This document shows, one piece after another, positions 16,405-21,248 of a DNA stretch of 21,248 nt. The stretch is taken from positions 1 to 21,248 of IMG/VR virus record IMGVR_UViG_3300035158_000039. One strand, given 5' to 3'. Source of the DNA: a virus. The translations under genes were made by a program, and so were the position numbers. Position 1 is the stretch's first letter. Each line of letters starts with the position of its first letter. The notes below the pieces were generated by a model. It worked only from the letters and a program-made list of their open reading frames with translations. It ran no database searches and was not told the origin of the DNA.

Positions 16405-17163
16405 TTATGACGGACAATCATCCGCATAATCGCCACGTGTCACCGTCGCATCGCTCGCATTGCATCGACCGCCGACAGAAATCGTGGCTTCGCCAAGGTC
16501 ATACTCCAGGCTTTCATAACGGAAGTCAGGAAAGACGATTCGCTCATCGTCATCACCACCACACGGTACACAGTGAAGAACTTCAAGGTCCACTGCATAC
16601 GGTTCACACAAGTCATCAGAACTAGAAACCCATTCATCTGCCCCACCGATACCCTTGACAGCATCGACAGGAGTGATGGCTTCACCAGTCCCACTTGTGA
16701 CGTGCTCGTACACAAATTCAAGCGAAACCTCAAGAGGTTGCTCATCGCCTTCCTTCACAGTATCAAGGTCGCCACGGTCAAGCAGGTACTCATATTCCTT
16801 GGCTTCTGTCCAAGTCAGATTACCTTCACCAATGGTGACATCAATTTGCTGCGGTAGGAAAGTGATTACATCGTTTTGCGCCGGAGTTTCAGCACCCCAT
16901 GCTGGCGTAAATTCGATATTGCTTGTCGGACTTGTGTCCGCAGGTGTACGCGCAGTTACCGTGTAAGTCGTGGTGTTGTTAGCGGTGTTGACAGTAAACC
17001 GAGCCCCAACCGGCACCAATTCGGTATCAGTTGTATTAAGGTTGACGGTATTGATGTCAGCATCCGTATCCGTTGCACCAGGAGTAGCTTCGGCAATGAC
17101 TGCGCTGCCGCTGAGACCATCCTTAATGCGAATGGTCGCATCGCGGAGTTCAATTCGTGCCAT
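16405..17163 (-). CDS. Major tail tube protein (252 aa)
   Basis: ATG 17163 is preceded by AGGAG seven bases upstream, which overlaps the TAG stop of the upstream gene. The protein begins MARIELRDATIRIKDG and is almost entirely beta strand with Thr/Asn-rich loops, as expected for a tube-forming subunit. Residues about 40-80 look like an inserted Ig-like or hairpin region (NTANNTTTYTVTARTP). Residues about 105-160 contain the core strands (IDVTIGEGNLTWTEAKEYEY, then EVSLEFVYEHV). The C-terminal part has four cysteines (LCEP, LHCVPC, GRCN), which could be disulfides or a metal site. Position before the frameshifted chaperone and a strong hairpin supports this call. A high copy number per virion would be expected. 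Confidence 0.85.
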   Translation of the reverse strand: MARIELRDATIRIKDGLSGSAVIAEATPGATDTDADINTVNLNTTDTELVPVGARFTVNTANNTTTYTVTARTPADTSPTSNIEFTPAWGAETPAQNDVITFLPQQIDVTIGEGNLTWTEAKEYEYLLDRGDLDTVKEGDEQPLEVSLEFVYEHVTSGTGEAITPVDAVKGIGGADEWVSSSDDLCEPYAVDLEVLHCVPCGGDDDERIVFPDFRYESLEYDLGEATISVGGRCNASDATVTRGDYADDCPS

Positions 17164-17173
17164 TGTTTAACTC

Positions 17174-17659
17174 CTACATCGAAAGGTACATTTCAAATCG
17201 ACCATCCACAACGGCCTGCCGGATTCGGTCTTCGCGGCTTACTTGACCAAAGTGGATCAGACGCGCTGGTTCGCTAAAACCCTTCCGCTGGGTTAAACAA
17301 CCAACTAGGGAACCATCATCGTCAGGTCCAGTCCCAAATCGAAAGATTGGGATTGGGTCCGTCATAGCAGTGAGGAACACACCACCCCAACGATTGATGT
17401 CGTAAGCATCTTCTGTGGACATTTTCATGTAGTCCGTCAGCATGATGTTTATGTCAATGTGAACACGCCAGTAGTCGTGACTCAATTCACGAACGTATGG
17501 ACCACTAACCCTCAACTCTGCGTGTTCCTGACGCATTGTATCAGGTTCTCGTTCATCTACACCTTCTACAAAGAACGTAAGACTGATTGTATCAGCCACA
17601 TCCTTAAAGTAAACGGCAATAGATGCCATCGTCCAGCGGGCCAAATTTGCATCCAACAT
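17174..17659 (-). CDS. Putative tail terminator / tail completion protein (161 aa)
   Basis: The ATG at 17659 shares a base with the previous stop (TAATG); the gene ends with TAG 10 bases before the tail tube ATG. The protein starts MLDANLARWTMASIAVYF. It has alternating beta strands and loops (DTISLTFFVEGV, AELRVSGPYVRE, YWRVHIDINIML) and a C-terminal basic segment (SREDRIRQAVVDGRFEMYL). No membrane segment is seen. Its place just before the tail tube gene is that of the terminator protein which caps the tube and joins the head. Homology could not be confirmed here. Confidence 0.65.
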   Translation of the reverse strand: MLDANLARWTMASIAVYFKDVADTISLTFFVEGVDEREPDTMRQEHAELRVSGPYVRELSHDYWRVHIDINIMLTDYMKMSTEDAYDINRWGGVFLTAMTDPIPIFRFGTGPDDDGSLVGCLTQRKGFSEPARLIHFGQVSREDRIRQAVVDGRFEMYLSM

Positions 17660-18162
17660 TATGTTTGCTCTACTTCATGTTCTACGTCAAGCCAGTTCTC
17701 AGCCTTCATGTGGAAGATTTGTTCTGGCCTTACACCTTTGACTTCTTTACCAATGATTACCCAAGCAGTGTGTTGCTCGAACTCACTGATACTCTTAATG
17801 TCATAACGACGGCCATCGTAGACCAACCAATCGTCATCTGTGACTTCGTAATCATTAGGTAAATCTCGGGTGTCGATGATAAACGTCCGTGTTCCAGCAT
17901 CATACGACCCACCGTAGACAAACGCTTTGTTTGCCGAAATATGCGAGATTGTTTGAACTGTTTCCCGCTTGATTTGAACTGGTAAAACAATGCACTTCTG
18001 CACAGTAATCATTGTGCGATCATACGTCTTTTCACCAGTTTCATAATCGGTATCTGTCGAGTTAAGCTTGTATACGTTCACACGACCACCATATTGCCTT
18101 TTCAGGCTATACAATGTACGTCGGATGAAACGATTCATGCTTCGATTAACGCCGTTCGACAT
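17659..18162 (-). CDS. Putative head closure / head-tail joining protein (167 aa)
   Basis: The start chosen is ATG 18162 (MSNGVNRSMNRFIRR), with AAGGGG seven bases upstream; the frame is open 12 codons further but without a good site. The gene overlaps the previous one by 17 bases. The basic N-terminal helix (MNRFIRRTLYSLKRQYGG) is followed by beta strands. The stretch DDDWLVYDGRRYDIKSISEF and then HTAWVIIGKEV resembles head-closure and stopper proteins, which have a W.(V/I)..G..Y.I..I pattern. It lies between the coat and tail genes, consistent with the connector. The assignment is moderate and based on pattern and position. Confidence 0.65.
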   Translation of the reverse strand: MSNGVNRSMNRFIRRTLYSLKRQYGGRVNVYKLNSTDTDYETGEKTYDRTMITVQKCIVLPVQIKRETVQTISHISANKAFVYGGSYDAGTRTFIIDTRDLPNDYEVTDDDWLVYDGRRYDIKSISEFEQHTAWVIIGKEVKGVRPEQIFHMKAENWLDVEHEVEQT

Positions 18163-18466
18163 CTTTAACCCCTTGCGGCGCTTCGTTTGCCTCAACAAAC
18201 GGACAACGGCTACAAAGTCGTTCCATTACTCGTGCAACCCAACTTAGGCACTCCGCATTTTGTGCCAAAGCTGTAGTTGAACGTTCAACGAGATTCACCA
18301 ATGTATCCCGTTGGTAATCCTCCAGTTTTTCAACCCTCTTAGTAAGCGCGTCTTCACGTTTCCAATCGCGCCAAATGAAAAACAGCACGATACCAACGAG
18401 AGGACCAAAGTTGGCAATCAACTCCGTCCACATGTCGGCTCCAAATGCTGCAAAGATCGGTTCCAT
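18146..18466 (-). CDS. Small membrane-anchored protein, BhlA/holin-like layout (106 aa)
   Basis: The start is ATG 18466 (MEPIFAAFGADMW) with TGGAG six bases upstream; a TTG four codons earlier overlaps this site and is disfavoured. A short amphipathic N-terminus leads into one membrane segment (FGPLVGIVLFFIW, about 20-32). This is followed directly by a basic/acidic stretch (RDWKREDALTKRVEKLEDYQ) and a coiled coil, the layout of BhlA/UviB holin-like proteins. Three cysteines (about 72, 85, 88; the latter two as CSRC) near the end are unusual. It lies between the coat gene and the head-closure gene, not in a lysis module, so it may be a holin-like protein or a membrane factor used in assembly. 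Function is uncertain. Confidence 0.65.
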   Translation of the reverse strand: MEPIFAAFGADMWTELIANFGPLVGIVLFFIWRDWKREDALTKRVEKLEDYQRDTLVNLVERSTTALAQNAECLSWVARVMERLCSRCPFVEANEAPQGVKDVERR

Positions 18467-18490
18467 GATGCGCTCCAAGGGTGAGAAAGA

Positions 18491-18516
18491 ACCGGGCGGA
18501 CGGTTGCCCGCCCGGT
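18491..18516 (-). terminator. Terminator-like hairpin after the capsid gene
   Basis: A perfect 9-bp stem (18491-18499 with 18508-18516) and 8-base loop lie about 15 bases after the capsid stop. In minus-strand RNA the stem is followed by TCTTTCTC. It separates the high-copy coat gene from low-copy downstream genes and resembles the hairpins at 16361-16385 and 10047-10078. Confidence 0.75.
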
Positions 18517-18530
18517 GTTACGAACAGGGT

Positions 18531-19946
18531 TTAGCCGAGCAGCACGCAACCCAGGTTTTCGTCGAGCAGCGCGACACCACAAAGCAGGTCGAGCGTCACG
18601 ATTGTACCTTGAGCCGTGATGTTGTACTGCATCGACACACGCATGGTCACATCGTTGTAGGCACCAACGCTTGACCGTACACCAAGAGCGGTATTCGGCA
18701 GAGCCAGCGGCCGAGAAACGAGTGCCAGCGCATTTCGATGGAACGCGAAGTTCAACGAACCAGACGGACCTGGGAACGCATCCTGGCCCGAAGAGAGGTT
18801 CGCTTCCAGTGGGCGGTCAAGCAGGACATCGACATCGTTTCCATCAGTCTCAGCAGCGATGATGGTATAGGTATGACGACTTGTGCCAAGGCCAAACGAT
18901 ACGACTTGACCAACTTGTGGAACCGCAAAAGCACCACCACCACCACCTTGCGCAGTCAAGGTGATAGACTTCGAGTACCCCGCAGAGTAAGCTGCGCCTG
19001 TCTCACAAGCCTTGTAGACCGTGACCACTGCATTGGCCGCAACGCCCTCTTCCAGGCCCTCGACCAATACGATCTCATTCGTGTCCGTACTGTCATCCGT
19101 TGCAGACGAAATCACATGAGGCTTGCCTTCGCCTTCAATGACCACGTACTCGCCGTCGATGGCTAAGTAAGACGGCACGACGCAGTTAATGGTCGTTTCG
19201 TTGACGGGTTCCGACTCTTTCGTCTCACCGTCAACATAGTCCGTGCTGGCCTTCAGAACGTAAGGCACGTTCTGATCCATGTAGGTATCGAAGCCCAGCA
19301 CCTTTCCAAGGCTGGCGTCTCGAAGAGCCGTTCCATCATCACCACGCTTTTCAGCACTGATGAAGAGTTCCGTCTTCAAAAGCTCAGTCTCGGATTGAGG
19401 CGACAAAACAAGGTTACGCCCGTTGGGGTATGCCTTGTTTACGTTCATCTTTTCCCGCGTTTCCAGCAGGTAGTTCTTCGCGTTGTTTTCGTCCATTTCC
19501 ATCAGACGACCAACACGATTAGCGAGATACTGATGAACTTGACCACATAGAATGCGGTCAACCGAGCTTGCCATTTCCTGAGCAGCCGGTTGTAGGTACA
19601 GTTCCACCAGGTCTTGGAAAGACTCACTGGCTTCACCGTCCTTAATGGTGAAGGTTACGTAGACGTGCTGGTCCAGAGGTACCTGCACGTTTGTCGCAAC
19701 CGCGTCTTGAGCCACAACGTCGTCCGCGTCTGTCTTTCGAGCAGCCGTGAACTGGCTTGGCCGACGAGTGTTTACTACGTCGCCGAAATTGGCGACCTCA
19801 TTGCTGAAATCCCGGTGGACCAGTCGGGCCATGACCATATTCTCTTCGAGAATCGCAAGACCCTCTTGTGCCCAAAGCTCAGGAATCAGCGCATCATTGT
19901 TATTGGCATAGCAAGCCAACGACGGATTACTGTAGAGCAGATTCAT
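18531..19946 (-). CDS. Major capsid protein, P22 coat family (471 aa)
   Basis: The start is ATG 19946 (MNLLYSNPSLACYANN) with AGGAG seven bases upstream; a GTG nine codons earlier is in frame but overlaps this site. The N-terminal part (ELWAQEGLAILEENMVMARL, then FGDVVNTRRPSQF) and the C-terminal FHRNALALVSRPLALP match the P22-type coat protein (HK97 fold). Residues about 265-365 probably form an insertion domain (YVVIEGEGKPHVISSATDD to a Gly-rich AQGGGGGAFAVP and TYTIIAAE), consistent with a length above P22's 430. It assembles over the scaffold encoded just upstream and will be the most abundant virion protein. No maturation protease is visible in the window. Confidence 0.95.
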   Translation of the reverse strand: MNLLYSNPSLACYANNNDALIPELWAQEGLAILEENMVMARLVHRDFSNEVANFGDVVNTRRPSQFTAARKTDADDVVAQDAVATNVQVPLDQHVYVTFTIKDGEASESFQDLVELYLQPAAQEMASSVDRILCGQVHQYLANRVGRLMEMDENNAKNYLLETREKMNVNKAYPNGRNLVLSPQSETELLKTELFISAEKRGDDGTALRDASLGKVLGFDTYMDQNVPYVLKASTDYVDGETKESEPVNETTINCVVPSYLAIDGEYVVIEGEGKPHVISSATDDSTDTNEIVLVEGLEEGVAANAVVTVYKACETGAAYSAGYSKSITLTAQGGGGGAFAVPQVGQVVSFGLGTSRHTYTIIAAETDGNDVDVLLDRPLEANLSSGQDAFPGPSGSLNFAFHRNALALVSRPLALPNTALGVRSSVGAYNDVTMRVSMQYNITAQGTIVTLDLLCGVALLDENLGCVLLG

Positions 19947-19976
19947 TGCGCTACTCCTATTGTTTAGGTTCACTTA

Positions 19977-20019
19977 GCCCTTTTCATTAGGGCGAGGAAA
20001 AACTATTTTCGTCGCCCTA
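19977..20019 (-). promoter_or_regulatory. Two mutually exclusive hairpins before the capsid gene
   Basis: In the 103-base gap between scaffold and coat genes, TAGGGCGA (19988-19995) and TCGCCCTA (20012-20019) form a perfect 8-bp inverted repeat. GCCCT (19977-19981) and AGGGC (19989-19993) form a second stem that reuses the same bases. Both cannot form at once. They lie just upstream of the capsid ribosome site (19954-19958). A role as attenuator, processing site or translation switch is inferred. I did not find a convincing promoter here. Confidence 0.45.
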
Positions 20020-20049
20020 CATTGGGCAACATTAGTCAGGCCCCTTTCT

Positions 20050-20994
20050 TTAATTGGGCCGTCGCTTTAGTCCCAAGGCTTCAGGGTTTTCCCTGCGGAG
20101 CTTCCGATACTGCTCAGGAGAGAGCTTTGTCGGATCAATGCGACCACCATCACCCGACTGTACGCCGCCGGTTGCGGAACCCGAGCCAACACCGCTGACA
20201 ACATTTGCCTTGAAGAGATTACCGAACATCTCAGGCAATTCTTTCATACGCTGCACAGCTTCTTCCGGGGTTCTCAACGTGACCACTTGTTCCCCGGTTT
20301 TCTCATCAATATCGGGGAAGTCGATCAAAGGTGTAAAATCGCCAAGCGGTTTGCCAGCTTCATCCGTCTTTTCCTGCATCTTTGTCATTGGACGAAGTAG
20401 TCCAACGATCTGACCAGGACTAAACGCTTCAGCAGCTACCGCAGCATCTTGGAGAGATCGGTCAATGACCGAATTCTTGTACAAACCCTCCCATCTTGTT
20501 GCTGCTGTCTTGTATGTATCAAGTTCAGTCTCGAAGCGTTCACGCTCTTGCTTCCGTTCGTATTCTGCTTGTTGTTCCTTTGTTCGGAACGATTTCTGCA
20601 AATCAGCAAGCTCAGCCTCCAGCTTTGCTCTCTGTTCCTTTTGTAGATTTTTGTCGGCTAGAATTTCCTTATAACTAGCTTCCAACTTTGTGTACTTTTC
20701 CTGGTGTTTCCGACGATCATCAGCCAAGAAGCGATTCAAGTCATCCTGTGAGAAATTCTTCTCACGAATACGTTGGGCTTCTTCAGCAGCTTCACGAGCA
20801 GCAGCAGCCTTTCGTTCCGCTTCTTCTTGAGCCCGTTGAGCCTCTTCCTGAGCCGTCTTTACGCGGGTATCGTGGTCATTACCACCATCACCGTCGCCAT
20901 CGCCATCGCCATCACCACCATCACCGTCACCATCGCCTTCGTAGCAGGCAAACGTTGGTAGGGACCAGTAAAGTTTGTACAAGTCGTCTTTCAT
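20050..20994 (-). CDS. Capsid scaffolding protein (314 aa)
   Basis: ATG 20994 has AGGAG upstream. After a short N-terminus, residues about 20-40 are a Gly-Asp repeat (GDGDGDGG type). A long charged coiled coil follows (about 45-170, rich in Ala, Glu, Gln, Arg and Lys). It contains FSQDDLNRFLADDRRKHQEK (about 80-100), a motif I recognise from phage scaffold proteins. A Gly/Ser-rich linker (VSGVGSGSATGGVQSGDGG) precedes a basic C-terminal helix (LSPEQYRKLRRENPEALGLK), which probably binds the coat protein as in P22. It sits directly before the coat gene. It is expected to be present in procapsids and lost at packaging; no protease domain is fused to it. Confidence 0.9.
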   Translation of the reverse strand: MKDDLYKLYWSLPTFACYEGDGDGDGGDGDGDGDGDGGNDHDTRVKTAQEEAQRAQEEAERKAAAAREAAEEAQRIREKNFSQDDLNRFLADDRRKHQEKYTKLEASYKEILADKNLQKEQRAKLEAELADLQKSFRTKEQQAEYERKQERERFETELDTYKTAATRWEGLYKNSVIDRSLQDAAVAAEAFSPGQIVGLLRPMTKMQEKTDEAGKPLGDFTPLIDFPDIDEKTGEQVVTLRTPEEAVQRMKELPEMFGNLFKANVVSGVGSGSATGGVQSGDGGRIDPTKLSPEQYRKLRRENPEALGLKRRPN

Positions 20995-21014
20995 TGCAAC
21001 TCTCCTAACGAATG

Positions 21015-21248
21015 TTAGTCTACCCTACTAAGTTTAACTGCCTTAGTATCTCGCAGGAATGGTCGTAGGTATCTCCATGCTGCGGCACTTGGAATCCCAT
21101 TCATCAAGTGTTCAATTTGCGTGTGATTCCGATTGTAAGTTGTTCGTACTGAGGCAATCCCCTGGCTGACCACACCCAGGTTTTCAAGTTCAAGGTCAGG
21201 ATCAACTCCATCTAAAAGGGCGTGTGAAATTTCCCAACATGCAATCTT
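21015..21248 (-). CDS. Putative head-tail connector / DnaT-like protein, C-terminal part only
   Basis: The frame is open from the right edge to TAA at 21015-21017 (77 codons visible; the N-terminus lies outside). The visible part begins KIACWEISHALLDGVDPDLE. It continues with SQGIASVRTTYNR and ends with GIPSAAWRYLRPFLRD and a short basic tail. The pattern of an alpha helix ending in LLDG.DPD, then (S/V)..VRTTY, then IPS..AWR.LRPFLRD resembles phage proteins annotated as DnaT-like or head-tail adaptor. It ends about 20 bases before the scaffold start, so it is probably in the same transcript. The function is tentative. Confidence 0.6.
   Translation of the reverse strand, partial: KIACWEISHALLDGVDPDLELENLGVVSQGIASVRTTYNRNHTQIEHLMNGIPSAAAWRYLRPFLRDTKAVKLSRVD

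Noticed and set aside
19947-19973. A GTG start for the capsid protein nine codons upstream
   Set aside because: The intervening bases include the AGGAG ribosome site of the internal ATG, whose product begins as expected for the P22 coat family.

Overview
The window is a virion-structure module of a tailed double-stranded DNA phage or prophage. Every gene I can support is on the minus strand, so transcription runs from base 21248 toward base 1. The gene order and families (scaffold, P22-type coat protein, head-closure and tail-end proteins, tail tube, frameshifted tail chaperone, tape measure, distal tail proteins) point to a phage with a long, non-contractile tail (siphovirus type). I see no sheath or baseplate genes. 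Stops TAA, TAG and TGA are all used normally. The host cannot be named from this sequence. No tRNA, integrase, lysis cassette, terminase or portal is inside the window; the terminase and portal probably lie beyond the right edge.

Head region (21248 to about 17660): the C-terminal end of a putative DnaT-like or head-tail connector protein, a coiled-coil scaffold with an Asp-Gly repeat, the major capsid protein, a small membrane-anchored protein of BhlA/holin-like layout, and a putative head-closure protein. Tail region (17659 to 10690): a putative tail terminator, the tail tube protein, a tail assembly chaperone whose 58-codon second part is reached only by a -1 frameshift at a CCCCCAA site, a gp10-like small protein, and a 1472-residue tape measure protein. 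Distal tail region (10577 to 1): a 160-residue fibre- or lectin-like virion protein, then five tandem paralogues of about 345 residues with a concanavalin/LamG-like domain, a repeat-rich 506-residue protein, a 127-residue distal tail protein that appears to share a domain with it, and a large cysteine-rich tail hub protein that runs off the left end. This last gene is open from base 2882 to base 1.

The genes are tightly packed, mostly with TAATG or ATGA overlaps, so translation is probably coupled. GC-rich terminator-like hairpins occur directly after the capsid gene, the tail tube gene and the 160-residue protein gene. All three have a C-interrupted U tract (CUUUCU-like), which suggests leaky attenuators that keep high-copy virion proteins abundant relative to downstream genes.

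The most unusual content is the five-gene paralogue array. Its members share a conserved C-terminus whose last codons double as the ribosome binding site of the next copy. Other points of note are the frameshifted chaperone, an interleaved inverted-repeat (pseudoknot-like) leader before the 160-residue protein, the RVTRQ/SLTDTL repeat protein, and the cysteine-rich hub.
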